Positions 52,901-63,586 of a stretch of 64,000 nucleotides of DNA are shown here, in pieces. The notes under the pieces were generated by a model, which ran no database searches, was not told the DNA's origin, and saw nothing but the letters and a program-made list of their open reading frames with translations. This DNA is from Streptomyces kaniharaensis (GTDB lineage Bacteria > Actinomycetota > Actinomycetes > Streptomycetales > Streptomycetaceae), in the NCBI RefSeq assembly GCF_009569385.1, contig NZ_WBOF01000001.1:3544001-3608000 (forward strand). Reading direction: 5' to 3'. The position numbers and the translations under genes are program-made. Every line of letters starts with the position of its first letter. Within the stretch, counting starts at the first letter, position 1.

Positions 52901-55443
52901 ATGGTCAGCACCGGGTGCGGCGACACCTCCAGGAAGCATCCGGCGCCGTTGTCGACCAACGCCCGGATCGCCGGCTCGAACCCGACCCGCCCGCGCAGGT
53001 TCCGGTACCAGTACGCGCCGTCGAGCACGGTGGTGTCGACGAACCCGCCGACCGTCGTGGAGTAGAACGGGATCGTCCCCGGCATCGGTGCGACCGGAGC
53101 CAGCACCTTCGCCAGCTCGTCCTCGATGCTCTCCACCTGCGTCGAGTGCGAGGCGTAGTCCACGGCGATCCGCCGGGCCCACACCTCCTCGCGCTCGCAC
53201 GCCGCGAGCAGCTCTTCCAGGGCCCCGGGCTCCCCGGAGACCACCACGGCCGCCGGACCGTTCACCGCGGCGATCGACGCCCGTCCCCCGGACGGGGCGA
53301 TCAGCTCCTCGACCCGCTCGACCGGCGCGGTGACCGACACCATGCCGCCGAGCCCGGCGAGCCGCTCCGCGATGGCCCGCGACCGCAGAGCGGCCACCCG
53401 CGCGCCGTCGGCCAGCGACAAGGCGCCGGCCACCACGGCCGCGGCGATCTCACCCTGCGAGTGGCCGACCACCGCCATCGGCTCCACGCCGTAGGAGCGC
53501 CACAGCGCCGCGAGGCTCACCATCACCGCCCACAGGGCGGGCTGCACCACGTCGACCCGCTCGTACGACGGCGCGCCCTCGGTGCCGCGGAGGACGTCGT
53601 CCAGCTTCCAGTCGACGAACTCCGACAGCGCCTCACCACAGGCGGCGATCTCCGCCGCGAACACCGGCGAGGAGTCCAGCAGTTCGACCGCCATGCCGAC
53701 CCACTGCGCGCCCTGCCCCGGGAACACGAACACCGGCAGCGCGCCCGGGGTGAGCACCCTGCCCTCGGCCACGGCCGCCGATGTTCCGCCCGCGGCCAGC
53801 TCGGCCAGTCCGGACAGCAGGGTGGCGCGATCGGATGCCAGGACCACGGCACGCTGATCGAGGTGGGCCCGGGTCGTCGCCGAGGAGAACCCGACCTCGG
53901 CCGCAGTGAGCTCCGGACGGGCCAGCACACTGGCGCGCAACCGGTCCGCCTGGGCCCGAAGAGCCGTCGTGCCGCGACCGGACACCGGGACCGGAACCAC
54001 CGGCAGACCGGCGACCGGGGCCGGTTCGACCGCGTCGGCGGGCTCGTCGACGGGTGCTTCCTCCAGGATCACGTGGCAGTTGGTGCCGCCGACCCCGAAC
54101 GCGGACACCCCGGCCCGGCGCGGACGATCGCCGGCCTTCCACGGCCGCGTCTCGGTCAGCAGTTCGACGCCGCCGGACTCCCAGTCCACGTGCGGCGAGG
54201 GCCGGTCCACGTGCAGGGTGGCGGGCAGCGTCTCGTTGCGCAGCGCCTGCACCATCTTGATGACGCCGGCAAGTCCCGCGCCCGCGGAGCTGTGCCCGAT
54301 GTTCGACTTGATCGAGCCCAGCCACAGGGGGCCGTGCTCGCGTTCCTGACCGTAGGTGGCCAGCAGGGCCTGAGCCTCGATCGGGTCGCCCAGCTGGGTG
54401 CCCGTGCCGTGACCCTCCACCGCGTCCACGTCCGCCGCCGACACCCCGGCGTTGGCCAGCGCCTGGCGGATCACGCGTTCCTGCGACGGGCCGTTCGGGG
54501 CCGTCAGGCCGTTGCTGGCCCCGTCCTGGTTCACCGCGCTGCCGCGTACCACCGCCAGCACCCGGTGCCCGTTCCGCCGCGCGTCCGACAGCCGCTCCAG
54601 CATCACCACGCCCGCGCCGTCGGAGAAACCGGTGCCGTCCGCGGCAGCCGCGTAGGGCTTGCACCGGCCGTCCGGAGCCAGACCGCGCTGCCGGCTGAAG
54701 TCCACGAACAGCGTCGGCCCGGCCAGCACCGTCACGCCGCCGACCAGCGCCAGGGAGCACTCCCCGGCGCGTAGGGCCTGTGCGGCCAGGTGCAGGGCCA
54801 CAAGCGACGACGAACACGCGGTGTCCACGGACATCGCCGGCCCCTCCAGGCCGAAGGCGTAGGCGACCCGGCCCGACACCACACTGGTCGTGCCGCCGGT
54901 CAGCCGCAGCCCCTCGATCTGCGGTGCCGCACCGGCCGGTACCGCCGCGTAGTCGGACGGGCCGACACCGGTGTAGACCCCGGTGTCGCTGCCGCGCAAC
55001 GAGGCCGGATCGATGCCCGCGTCCTCGAACGCCTCCCACGACAACTCCAGCAGCAGCCGCTGCTGCGGGTCCATGGACAGCGCCTCACGCGGGCTGATCC
55101 CGAAGAAGTCGGCATCGAACATCGTGGCGCTGGAAACGAATCCGCCCGCGCGGGTGTAGCTGGCACCGAGCCGGTCCGGGTCCGGGTCGTAGATCCCCTC
55201 CAGATCCCAACCGCGATCGACGGGGAATCCGGATATCGTGTCCCGGCCTTCGGCGACGACCTCCCACAGTTCCTCCGGGGAGTCCGCGCCAGGGTAGCGG
55301 CAACTCATACCGACCACCGCGAGCGGCTCGGTGGCGCGTTCTTCCTTTTCCCGTAGCAGGGCCCGCGTTTCGTTGAGTTCGATCACGGACTTCTTGAGGT
55401 AGCGGAGAAGCTTTTCCTGCTGCTCGTCGGTCTCCGTAGTCAT
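49927..55443 (-). CDS. type I PKS: module 5
   Basis: Single-module synthase (1838 residues) and first gene of operon 1. The docking head [19 protein letters not shown] is class 1a-like. It has KS (DTACSSS about residue 208), AT with GHSQGE and YASH (methylmalonyl, Ser about 661), DH ([10 protein letters not shown] about 972, DAALQ), KR (GGTGGLG, LAD with the key Asp kept, Tyr in QACYAAAN about 1558) and ACP (GFDSL about 1721). It should yield a methyl-branched C=C. The tail [14 protein letters not shown] is class 1b-like and fits the head of the following gene. AGGGAAGG precedes the ATG. It is 53 bp from the next PKS. By position it would be the first module, but it lacks a loading domain and has a docking head, so it acts internally. 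Confidence 0.96.
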   Translation of the reverse strand: MTTETDEQQEKLLRYLKKSVIELNETRALLREKEERATEPLAVVGMSCRYPGADSPEELWEVVAEGRDTISGFPVDRGWDLEGIYDPDPDRLGASYTRAGGFVSSATMFDADFFGISPREALSMDPQQRLLLELSWEAFEDAGIDPASLRGSDTGVYTGVGPSDYAAVPAGAAPQIEGLRLTGGTTSVVSGRVAYAFGLEGPAMSVDTACSSSLVALHLAAQALRAGECSLALVGGVTVLAGPTLFVDFSRQRGLAPDGRCKPYAAAADGTGFSDGAGVVMLERLSDARRNGHRVLAVVRGSAVNQDGASNGLTAPNGPSQERVIRQALANAGVSAADVDAVEGHGTGTQLGDPIEAQALLATYGQEREHGPLWLGSIKSNIGHSSAGAGLAGVIKMVQALRNETLPATLHVDRPSPHVDWESGGVELLTETRPWKAGDRPRRAGVSAFGVGGTNCHVILEEAPVDEPADAVEPAPVAGLPVVPVPVSGRGTTALRAQADRLRASVLARPELTAAEVGFSSATTRAHLDQRAVVLASDRATLLSGLAELAAGGTSAAVAEGRVLTPGALPVFVFPGQGAQWVGMAVELLDSSPVFAAEIAACGEALSEFVDWKLDDVLRGTEGAPSYERVDVVQPALWAVMVSLAALWRSYGVEPMAVVGHSQGEIAAAVVAGALSLADGARVAALRSRAIAERLAGLGGMVSVTAPVERVEELIAPSGGRASIAAVNGPAAVVVSGEPGALEELLAACEREEVWARRIAVDYASHSTQVESIEDELAKVLAPVAPMPGTIPFYSTTVGGFVDTTVLDGAYWYRNLRGRVGFEPAIRALVDNGAGCFLEVSPHPVLTIAVENTVADHGADSRVGVVGSLRRDEGGFERFASSVAEAHVAGVAVDWSAFYAGSGARAVTLPTYAFQRNRYWLTAGTGAGDAAALGLHAVDHPVLAAASRVGDRDEWVYTGRISPDSQPWIRDHVVFGIPIAPGTALVELALAAGAGVGCGALDEAVLEAPLVLDDEAGCRVQVTVGAPDDDGRREVAVYSAPDAGRDDEAPEPVCHVRGWLTAESASPVPGAAQWPPAGAEPIPVDALYERMALAGLDYGPLFKGIRAAWRVGTGICTEVALPDDADDAGFVLHPALFDAALQGALVDKDPNASVEMPFTWSGVRSGRRVRSARVRIAASPETGLHVDMFDETGEPVMSIGGLVYRTVDPAQLEAVRGGGPESLYGVEWVPVPMGPAEPAGLVRVGWGADGFTDLDAVERAVAEGTGAPDAVLVRIDRNITSDVTSDAPASAAREAAEQMLATLQRWLASEALGGTRLVAVTRGAVALDGETPDIAQASAWGLGRSVQTEHPGRIVLVDLDADGADDADVPWDALLAADEPQLAVRAGRVSAPRLARVPAVAADATRSLDPDGTVLVTGGTGGLGVVFARHLAATHRVKNLVLVSRRGPDADGAVELEAELTALGARVRIEACDIGDRDQVVALLDSLEAPLTAVVHTAGVLADGVIESVTPEQLAEVMRPKVDAAWLLHELTADTDLSAFVLFSSGASLFGNPGQACYAAANAGLDAMAQRLRADGVPATSLAWGLWGDGAGMAGRLDSTDVARIESAGVALLPVDSGLELFDYSLGLDAGLLAPVQLDLAALRAQARTGALPPLLRGLVRVPARTAEAAGGSLVQRLAGVTDEDREQVVLELVQAQVSAVLGHESAAAVEPDRAFRDMGFDSLASVGLRNRLNKITGLRLPATLVFDHPNAAAVARYLLESVEPEAVTGGRADDDTAGIRAVLASIPIDRLRQAGLLDTLFDLARGEVPEEETRDGGDGSVDDLDAEALIRMARGDR

Positions 55444-55790
55444 GCCTTCCCTCGCACCTCAATGAACTCGACTTCGATGAACTCAAACGACGACGCTTGG
55501 TATCGCGCGGGATCCCGTTCGGGCTCCGCGTCCGGTATCAGGGCAAAGAAGTCGCCATCGACCGCGCCCCGGTCTGGTGTGTGAGATTCCGTGCCTCAAA
55601 AGCCGATGGCCGCGGCACTTCCCGGATCCCCGAATCCGGTCTTTCGCTGGTCGGTACGACAGGCACAAGATCTAGCAGGTTCGTGTAGATGCAAGCTCCG
55701 CTAATGGCCAGAACCTGCCAGTGACGGACTCTTGCGTGTCCCGAACCTGCCAGGCAGGAGGTGAGAACAGGACCCGGGCAGGATGAGGAA
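55444..55790 (-). promoter_or_regulatory. control region upstream of PKS operon 1
   Basis: About 350 bp between the module 5 PKS start and the hairpin ending the DUF2867 gene. Base composition drops compared with the genes. It contains three copies of a GAACCTGC element (55672-55758) that look like regulator sites. No open frame here looks coding. Confidence 0.6.
55672..55758. repeat. triple GAACCTGC element, probable operator cluster
   Basis: GAACCTGCCAG occurs directly at 55711-55721 and 55743-55753 (32-bp spacing, about three DNA turns). An inverted copy, TAGCAGGTTCG, lies near 55673-55683. The last direct copy is extended into the perfect palindrome CCTGCC-A-GGCAGG (55746-55758). The cluster lies about 230-315 bp upstream of the module 5 PKS start. 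The regulator is unknown; the nearby TetR is one candidate. Confidence 0.6.
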
Positions 55791-55830
55791 GGCCGACCGC
55801 CGGCGCCGAGTACGGCGCCGGCGGCCGGCC
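55791..55830. terminator. 18-bp-stem hairpin after the DUF2867 gene
   Basis: 55791-55808 pairs with 55813-55830 at 17 of 18 positions around the loop AGTA, 25 bp past the DUF2867 stop on the same strand. It insulates PKS operon 1 from that gene. Confidence 0.8.
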
Positions 55831-55854
55831 ATGGGCTGCGGACCGCGGTTCGGG

Positions 55855-56490
55855 TTATTCCGTACCGGCCGTCCCTCCGCGCGCGGCGTCTCCGGTGTGC
55901 CGGTTCGGGCGGCCGAAGTCGAGCCAGGCGCGTTCCCACTGGCGGGTCAGTGCCGGGTAGACGATGAGGTACCGGAACGGAAGGATGCCGGCCATGTAGA
56001 CCCGTCCGAACAGACCGTTGGGCTTGACCAGCGCCGCCATGCGCAGTTCGTATCCGCCGTCCTCGGTCGGCACCCAGCCCAGGTGCATGACGGTGTGGCA
56101 GGTCTTGTTGCCCAGCTCGCGGGCCGCTTCGTTGTCGAGCTGGTACACCTCGGAGAACGGGTCGGTGGCGGGGATGACGTCGTTCGCGGTCCGGGCGAGG
56201 TCGTCCGGGATGCGGTCGCACAGCGAGCCGACCCGTCCGCCCAGGCCCGCCTTGGGGGTGTCCCAGCCGAGCAGGGCGCCGAGCTTCCAGCGCACCGCGA
56301 ACAGGAAGTTGACCGCGGCGGGAGCCTTCCGGGTGTCGTAGGCCGTCTTCAGTGCCTTGACCATCACGGGGAAGTCGTCGGGCCCGGCGTCGGGCGTGCG
56401 GAAGGACCACACGTCCTCGATCCGGAAGTCACGGGTGAACTCGTGGATCCGCCACGGCTGTGCGGTGTGGGCCGCCTTCGGGATTCGCAT
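55855..56490 (-). CDS. DUF2867 domain protein
   Basis: A 211-residue protein of the DUF2867 family, an SRPBCC-like fold of unknown function often found fused to or near nucleoside-diphosphate-sugar epimerase-like proteins. Visible features are WSFRTPDAGPDDFPVMVKAL near residue 30, a Trp-rich WKLGALLGWD, a CHTVMHLGWV strand, and FRYLIVYPALTRQWERAW at the C terminus. GGAAGGA lies 8 bases before the ATG. It is divergent from the TetR gene (225 bp between starts), the classic layout for a repressor and its target, so it is probably induced by a TetR ligand. Whether it has a part in the polyketide pathway is unknown. Confidence 0.82.
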   Translation of the reverse strand: MRIPKAAHTAQPWRIHEFTRDFRIEDVWSFRTPDAGPDDFPVMVKALKTAYDTRKAPAAVNFLFAVRWKLGALLGWDTPKAGLGGRVGSLCDRIPDDLARTANDVIPATDPFSEVYQLDNEAARELGNKTCHTVMHLGWVPTEDGGYELRMAALVKPNGLFGRVYMAGILPFRYLIVYPALTRQWERAWLDFGRPNRHTGDAARGGTAGTE

Positions 56491-56664
56491 CGGTCATTCC
56501 TTCCGAGCCTGTGTGCCCTGTCGGTTGGGCGGGGACCCGGCGATGCCGTCGCCGGCCGTCCGCGCGGCGGTGGTCGCGGCGGAGTCGGGCGCCGTCTTCG
56601 TGGACCACGCCATCGATGCGGCCGGCGCGCCGGGTCACGGTCGCACCAGGGAATACGGATCCGC

Positions 56665-56678
56665 CAGTTTTGGAACTG
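56665..56678. promoter_or_regulatory. palindrome between DUF2867 and TetR genes, probable TetR operator
   Basis: CAGTT-ttgg-AACTG is a 14-bp palindrome directly upstream of a plausible TetR promoter (TTGGTT at 56679-56684, 18-bp spacer, TATGTT at 56703-56708). The ATG at 56715 follows the -10 by 6 bp and has no ribosome site, so the TetR mRNA may be leaderless. TetR binding would block its own promoter and could affect the divergent gene. Confidence 0.5.
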
Positions 56679-56714
56679 TTGGTTTCGGTACTCCTGGTTC
56701 TGTATGTTGCACCC

Positions 56715-57332
56715 ATGTCTGATCGGAAGCAAGCTCGCACCCAGGGGGGCCGCCCCCGAGACAGCCGCGTCGACGACGCCATCGCCTCCGCCGTTCGAGA
56801 ACTGCTGACCGAGGTGGGATACACGCGGCTCACGATGGCCGAGGTGGCCGCGCGAGCCGGCGTGGGCAAGGCGGCGATCTACCGGCGCCACGCCACCAAA
56901 CAAGAGATGATCTTCGACGTTCTGCTGCCGGACCAGTTCCTGGCCACGGCACCCGACCGCGGATCGCTCCGCGCCGACCTGGCCGCCGTGCTCGCCGAGA
57001 TCGCGGACACCATGGCGTCTCCGCCGGAGGGGACGGTCCCCGGCCTGCTGGCCGACGTCCACGCCGACCCCGCACTGCGCGACCGGTTCGTCGAGAGGTA
57101 CCTGGGATTCCAGCGCCGGACCCTCACCGAGATCCTGGACCGGGCGACCGCCCGGGGCGAACTCACCACCCGCCCCGACCCGGCCACCCTCAACGCCCTG
57201 CTCGTCGGCCCGGTCTTCGCCTGGCTGTTCCTGCTGCGCGAATCCCCCGACCAACTCCCCGCCCTGACCTCCGCCCTGCTCGACGCGACACTCGCCCTCG
57301 TCGGCGCCACACCCCCCACACCGGGTCGATGA
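56715..57332 (+). CDS. TetR-family transcriptional regulator
   Basis: A 205-residue repressor-type protein. An N-terminal helix-turn-helix (MAEVAARAGVGKAAIYRRHATKQEM, about residues 36-60) is followed by a helical ligand and dimer domain with the TetR_C-like segment VERYLGFQRRTLTEILDRA. It is divergent from the DUF2867 gene, with a palindrome between them. It is the only intact regulator within the cluster bounds, so it is the best local candidate for controlling the pathway or export of its product, although no exporter gene is present. Its last codons and TGA stop fall inside the right copy of the flanking repeat, so the junction may have reshaped its C terminus. Confidence 0.92.
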   Translation: MSDRKQARTQGGRPRDSRVDDAIASAVRELLTEVGYTRLTMAEVAARAGVGKAAIYRRHATKQEMIFDVLLPDQFLATAPDRGSLRADLAAVLAEIADTMASPPEGTVPGLLADVHADPALRDRFVERYLGFQRRTLTEILDRATARGELTTRPDPATLNALLVGPVFAWLFLLRESPDQLPALTSALLDATLALVGATPPTPGR

Positions 57333-57388
57333 ACCGGCAGGTCGAGAGGGTCGGCCACACGGACGAGCCGGAGACTCCCGAGGAGTGA
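57329..57388 (+). pseudogene. remnant of the small membrane-protein gene's 3' end
   Basis: A 19-codon frame MNRQVERVGHTDEPETPEE plus stop aligns with the tail MNRQFKKVDFTEEPEAPKE of the gene at 7605-7796. The upstream transmembrane part is missing. The ATG overlaps the TetR stop (ATGA). Nucleotide identity with 7737-7796 is roughly 80%. It marks the right edge of the inserted PKS cluster. Confidence 0.75.
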
Positions 57389-57391
57389 TAC

Positions 57392-57452
57392 TCAGGGCGT
57401 GTCCTGCGCGCTCCGCCGCGGGCCCGGCAAGGACCCGCACGACGCGCCCTGA
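57392..57452. terminator. hairpin after the right-hand repeat
   Basis: TCAGGGCGTGTC (57392-57403) pairs with GACGCGCCCTGA (57441-57452) at 11 of 12 positions, with a smaller hairpin possible in the long loop. It follows the remnant's stop by 3 bp and may be the original terminator of the mca / small-protein transcript. Confidence 0.6.
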
Positions 57453-57487
57453 CCCCCGGTCGTGCGCCGATGCGCGAGGATGGGGGC

Positions 57488-59536
<2,049 letters not shown>

Positions 59537-59613
59537 GTCGCCGGTGGCCGCGTGGATCGCCGGTGTCGAGTAATTCGCTGGTGGGCCGCGGGCGTTCGGG
59601 GCGAGAATGCCCC

Positions 59614-60474
59614 ATGGCCTGGACCCTGAGCACCTCCCTCGACGACTTCCGAGACCGGGCGGGCGGCTTCCTCGCCGCCCACCCCGCCGAGAACACCGTC
59701 CTGCTCACGGTCGTAGACCGGCTCGCCGAGCGCGGGCTGAACGTCTTCGGGGAACGGCCGCCGGTGTTCGGGTGGTGGCGCGCGTCGGAGGGCGGCCCGG
59801 TCGCGGGCGCCTTCCTGCGGACTCCGCCGTACGAGCCCCGGCTGGGCCTCATGCCGGTGCCGGCCGCGGCCGAACTCGCCACCGAACTGGCCGCCGCCGG
59901 GCCGGAGTTCAGCGAACTCGCCGGCGTCAGCGGAGGTGCGGACACGGTCCGCTCCTTCGCCGCGGCATGGAGCGCCGCCACCGGGGCCGGCCACTCCGTC
60001 GTCGAGAACCAGCGGCTGTACCGGCTCGGCGAGTTGACCGGTCCGCCGCGCCCGCCGGCCGGCCGCCACCGGCCCGCCGAACCGGGCGACCGCGACCTGG
60101 TGATCCGCTGGTACGGGGAGTTCCGGGGCGAGACCGGCGTCATGCTGCCGAACATCCCGCAGGCCGTCGACGACCGCATCGCCGCCGGCGGGCTCCACCT
60201 GTGGGAGGACGACGGCCACCCGGTCGCCCTCGCCGGAAACAGCCCGGTGACCGCCGGCATGTCCCGCATCGGCCCCGTCTACACCCCCGCCGACCTGCGC
60301 GGCCGCGGCTACGCCAGCGCCGTCACCGCCGCCGCCTCGGCCCACGCCCTCGCCCAGGGCGCGGCGGAGGTGCTGCTGTACACCGACCTCGCCAACCCGA
60401 CCAGCAACTCGATCTACCAGCAGATCGGGTACCGGCCGGTGGAGGACTGCCTGGCGGTGGACTTCGCGAGGTAG
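59614..60474 (+). CDS. GNAT-family N-acetyltransferase
   Basis: A 286-residue protein. The C-terminal GNAT domain has the acetyl-CoA loop YTPADLRGRGYASAV and the strand LYTDLANPTSNSIYQQIGYRPVEDC. The N-terminal half (about 150 residues) is a degenerate partner domain, typical of the tandem-GNAT size class. The substrate is unknown. The start at 59614 (MAWTLSTSLDDFRDRAGGF) is picked where coding bias begins. It lies 77 bp after the YyaL-type gene and converges on the WXG100-like gene (stop 60479). Confidence 0.88.
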   Translation: MAWTLSTSLDDFRDRAGGFLAAHPAENTVLLTVVDRLAERGLNVFGERPPVFGWWRASEGGPVAGAFLRTPPYEPRLGLMPVPAAAELATELAAAGPEFSELAGVSGGADTVRSFAAAWSAATGAGHSVVENQRLYRLGELTGPPRPPAGRHRPAEPGDRDLVIRWYGEFRGETGVMLPNIPQAVDDRIAAGGLHLWEDDGHPVALAGNSPVTAGMSRIGPVYTPADLRGRGYASAVTAAASAHALAQGAAEVLLYTDLANPTSNSIYQQIGYRPVEDCLAVDFAR

Positions 60475-60478
60475 CGGT

Positions 60479-60856
60479 TCACGCGTGGTCGATCGGGCTC
60501 CCGCCGACGATCCTCGCGTTGAAGCCGACGATCCTCGTGTCGAAGGGGTCGGGCGCATCGGTCGCGACGGGCGCCGGCAGGTGATCGGCGTTCACGTAGG
60601 TGTGGGCGCACGTGACGAGGTGGCCGCCGGCATCCTTCATGGTGCCGGCGAGCTCGTCCAGCAGCGTCTTCCACGCGGTGCCGCATCTCTGCAGCGCCGT
60701 CCCGCTCTTCCAGCCGGTCAGGCTTGCGGCCGCCTTGTCGGTGGGGTCGCCCAGCTTCGCCGTCTCGTCCGGCACCTTCCCGGCCACCGCCACCGCGTTG
60801 GTCCCGGCCGCCGTCAACTCCCGCGGATTGACCGTGAATCCCGTCCCGCCCGCCAT
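60479..60856 (-). CDS. WXG100/ESX-like small protein
   Basis: A 125-residue mostly helical protein with a Trp-x-x-Gly turn in LTGWKSGTALQ between two predicted helices, as in WXG100-type partners of type VII secretion. Its C-terminal tail (about 35 residues) is an extension beyond the usual 100-residue unit. AGGGGA lies 5 bases before the ATG. It is divergent from the DUF1023 hydrolase gene (82 bp between starts). Streptomyces DUF1023 proteins often come with such helical partners, so the two probably work together, for instance as a secreted effector and its partner. No secretion machinery gene is in the window. Confidence 0.65.
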   Translation of the reverse strand: MAGGTGFTVNPRELTAAGTNAVAVAGKVPDETAKLGDPTDKAAASLTGWKSGTALQRCGTAWKTLLDELAGTMKDAGGHLVTCAHTYVNADHLPAPVATDAPDPFDTRIVGFNARIVGGSPIDHA

Positions 60857-60938
60857 CGTGTCCCCTGATCGCCGTGTCGGTCGCGGGCGCTATGGTAGCC
60901 GCGAGTATGCGGGTGGGAACCATGGGTCACGGGTGGCT

Positions 60939-62618
60939 ATGGCGATGGACCTCAGAAGTCTGAAGAACGCCAATGTGGCCGATCTCCACACGCTGGCGGA
61001 CGCGTACGACGCCCTATGCAAGGCGTACTCCCAATACGCCGCGGACTGGAAGAGCGGTACCGCGGACCGGGTCCACGGGTCCGAGTGGACCGGTCCGGCA
61101 GCCACCGCCGCGATCCCCGTGCTGGACGGCATCACCGACAAGCTGCGTGCGGCGACGATCGAACTCGGCTGCATCGGCAGGGACTTGCGGGACTGTGCCG
61201 ACGCCTTCACGCTCGCCCGGAGCAGGCTCCGCCAGGCGCTCCTTGACGCCCGGGCCAAGGGCCTGTCGGTCGACGAGTGCGGCACGGTGAGCCGGCCCCC
61301 GTCGACGAACCCTTACCGGGCGCCGGACCGAGAGGCCCAGCAGAAGGCGGCGGCCGAGGAGATCGGCAGGCGGATCGGCGCGGCGCTGGCGGAGGCCACG
61401 TCGGTCGACGAGCGGCTGGCCGAGGCGCTCAAGCGGTACGCCGACCACGCCGCCGACCAGTCCGGCCTGGACGTCAGGACGGCGAGTGCGGACGCGTACC
61501 TCGCCGCGACGGGCAACGCGGCGAGGCGGCTGAACACGCCGGACAAGGACGCGGCCCCGACGGAGGTCAACGGCTGGTGGAAAGCCCTGGGGCCGGAGGG
61601 GCAGCAGTGGTGCGTCAGCCACCACCCGCAGGCGATCGGGAACCTGGACGGCATCCCGGCGGAGGTGCGGGACCGCGTGAACCGTGCGCACCTGAGGACT
61701 CTGATGACCGGCATCATGAAGAAGCACGACGGCCACCTGCCGATGACCTCCCACGAGAAGGCCCTGTACCACCTCTACGGGCCCATCGTCAGACGGCTCG
61801 ACAAGGACGGGAGGGACCCGGCGTCCCCGCGCGTCCTTCTCCTCGGCCTCGGCAGTGAGGGCAAGGGCCGAGCCGTCCTCTCGTACGGGAACCCGGACAC
61901 CGCCACCGACATCTCCGCCTACGTGCCGGGGATCACCACCGACACCCACAGCCTGGGGACGGCGGGCCGCGTGCACGACGGCACCAACGAGGCGGAGAAC
62001 GCGCTGAGCCTCTATCGCGCGGCGAGCAGGAAGGCCCCTGCCGGTCACTCGGTCGCCTCGATCGTGTGGCTCGGGTACGACCCGCCGGGAATGGACCTCG
62101 GTGCCGCGTCCACGAAGGCCGGCAGGGACGGCGCACCGGCGTACGCGAAGTTCCTGAGCGGGCTTCGGGCCGGCCACGAGGGCCGACCACCGCACATCAC
62201 GTCGATCGGGCACAGCTACGGCTCGTACCTGGTCGGCCAGGCGACCAGGCTCGCCACCAGGCCGGGCTCCTACGACGCGGCGCCGGACGACGTGATCTTC
62301 CTCGGTAGCCCCGGTGTCGGTGTGGACAAGGCCTCCGACCTCGGGATGCCCGGCCGCGTGTGGGTCGGCGCGGCCGACAACGACGTCGTGACGCGCCTGC
62401 CGTCGAAGTTCGGCATCGACCCGGACGAGCGCTGGTACGGCCGCGATCCGGCCAGTAGGCACTTCGACGCGAACCGCTTCACCGTCGACAACTGGAGCAG
62501 GGGCAACCCCGTCGACGCGCACACCAAGTACCTGACGGGGCGCGGCGGGCCTTCGCTGGACAACATCGCGGCCATCGTCACCGGGAGCGGTGACGTCGAA
62601 CTGGAGGGCCGGCGGTGA
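60939..62618 (+). CDS. DUF1023 alpha/beta-hydrolase with helical N domain
   Basis: A 559-residue protein. The N-terminal ~110 residues are helical and WXG-like ([20 protein letters not shown]). A linker region follows, then a C-terminal alpha/beta-hydrolase domain of the DUF1023 (Abhydrolase_8) type with nucleophile motif IGHSYGSYL, and [10 protein letters not shown] carrying the Asp. A His towards the end ([11 protein letters not shown]) may complete the triad. No signal peptide is visible, consistent with type VII-style export. The start at 60939 is one of two nearby ATGs (60939, 60945); a GTG at 60933 is also possible. It probably cleaves an ester or lipid; the substrate is unknown. Confidence 0.83.
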   Translation: MAMDLRSLKNANVADLHTLADAYDALCKAYSQYAADWKSGTADRVHGSEWTGPAATAAIPVLDGITDKLRAATIELGCIGRDLRDCADAFTLARSRLRQALLDARAKGLSVDECGTVSRPPSTNPYRAPDREAQQKAAAEEIGRRIGAALAEATSVDERLAEALKRYADHAADQSGLDVRTASADAYLAATGNAARRLNTPDKDAAPTEVNGWWKALGPEGQQWCVSHHPQAIGNLDGIPAEVRDRVNRAHLRTLMTGIMKKHDGHLPMTSHEKALYHLYGPIVRRLDKDGRDPASPRVLLLGLGSEGKGRAVLSYGNPDTATDISAYVPGITTDTHSLGTAGRVHDGTNEAENALSLYRAASRKAPAGHSVASIVWLGYDPPGMDLGAASTKAGRDGAPAYAKFLSGLRAGHEGRPPHITSIGHSYGSYLVGQATRLATRPGSYDAAPDDVIFLGSPGVGVDKASDLGMPGRVWVGAADNDVVTRLPSKFGIDPDERWYGRDPASRHFDANRFTVDNWSRGNPVDAHTKYLTGRGGPSLDNIAAIVTGSGDVELEGRR

Positions 62619-62902
62619 AGCGCGCCAGCGAGCACCGGGGTGCCGACGGATTCAGAATGATCCGCATGGCGAAGGTGGGCTCCTCGACGCTGGCCCGCCG
62701 GGTCAGCACGGTCTCGCCCTGCTGGAGAGCGGGTTCGCCGGGGGATCGCCGGATCGTACTCGTCGGAGAGGACGAGGTCCTCCTTGGTGGCGAAGTACCG
62801 GAAGAAGGTGGACGGGGAGACCTCGGCCGCCGCCGCGATCTGCTCCACCGTGGTGTTGTCGTAGCCCTGTTCGGTGGCCGTCAGGTGGCGATGCGTGTCC
62901 AT
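62600..62902 (-). pseudogene. decayed TetR-family regulator
   Basis: On the minus strand, [20 protein letters not shown] followed by [20 protein letters not shown] is a clear TetR helix-turn-helix. The preceding residues lack the normal first helix. After DPAI the TetR-like reading continues in another frame ([20 protein letters not shown]), with the shift at a run of five C (62740-62744 on the plus strand as G). The ligand domain is missing because the DUF1023 gene occupies that space. It is a remnant and should give no functional repressor. Confidence 0.7.
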
Positions 62903-63118
62903 GCGCGCACACTCCGTTGCGTGTCCTGCAAGTGCTGTTTCCGCACACGGAATTGACGCAACGTTGATCTGCTGTTCGCCGCTCGGGGGCGGTTATGGGT
63001 GACTGTCGGTAGATATCATGTGGCAATCGGTCAGTGCTGGCCGAGGTGTGCCGAGAGCGGAGAAGGGGTGGAGCGGCAGGAGCCGACCACGAGCCCGGCG
63101 CCGGGAAAGGGGAGCCGC
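62619..63118. other. 500-bp interval with only the TetR remnant
   Basis: Between the DUF1023 stop and the next start I see the decayed TetR sequence (to 62902). The remaining ~215 bp are less GC-rich, and the part around 62960-63030 probably holds the promoter of the gene at 63119. No RNA gene or further coding sequence was recognised. Confidence 0.5.
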
Positions 63119-63586
63119 ATGGCCGACACGGACGACAAGAAGGCGAGTGCCCAGGTGTGGGGCGCGGCGGTGGTGGTGGCGTCCGCGCTGGCCGTCGTCG
63201 CGGCTTATCTGATCAACGGTGCGGTGCTGGTCCTGGCGGTCGCCGGGGTCGAGGTGCTGCTGCTCATGGTGTACGTCGGCCGGCGCTGGCGGGCCCTCCA
63301 CCAGTCGAAGGCACCGGAGAGGCACCGCTCGTCCGCGGGCTCCCCGGGTGCCGCGCACTGCGAACGCTGCCGCCGGGCCCGGGAGGCGCTGGACGCCCGC
63401 CAGGCCCGCGACCGTACTCGCGCCGACCGCGAGCCTGACGGCTCCCCGCACTCGCGCCGCCCGCAGGGCCGGGCACCGCACGAGCACCCGTGGACAGCGG
63501 AACGGGCGGTCACCCGGTCCGTGGACCGGACGACCGCCCGTGGTGCCGCGCCGGACTCAGCCGGCCGTGTTGTAGGCCACCAGTGA
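63119..63586 (+). CDS. small membrane protein with basic tail, unknown
   Basis: A 155-residue protein. A short charged N terminus (MADTDDKKASAQVW) precedes two closely spaced transmembrane helices (GAAVVVASALAVVAAYLI and VLVLAVAGVEVLLLMVYVG, about residues 15-55). A long Arg-rich, probably disordered cytoplasmic tail follows, with a CxxC pair (HCERCRR) that might bind metal. GGGGAG lies 4-5 bases before the ATG. The last 30 bp overlap the 3' end of the convergent hemolysin III gene, and the tail's composition is repetitive, so the true protein might be shorter. No family recognised. Confidence 0.6.
   Translation: MADTDDKKASAQVWGAAVVVASALAVVAAYLINGAVLVLAVAGVEVLLLMVYVGRRWRALHQSKAPERHRSSAGSPGAAHCERCRRAREALDARQARDRTRADREPDGSPHSRRPQGRAPHEHPWTAERAVTRSVDRTTARGAAPDSAGRVVGHQ
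63503..63540. terminator. nested hairpin after the hemolysin III gene
   Basis: CGGGCGGTC (63503-63511) pairs with GACCGCCCG (63532-63540), enclosing GGTCC / GGACC. It lies 17 bp beyond the stop of the minus-strand hemolysin III gene, inside the tail of the facing gene. Confidence 0.65.

Noticed and set aside
49927-55443. Treating the first transcribed PKS as the start of the assembly line
   Set aside because: It has a docking head and an ordinary Cys-type KS but no loading domain. The KSQ loading module is in the 17233-9044 gene.
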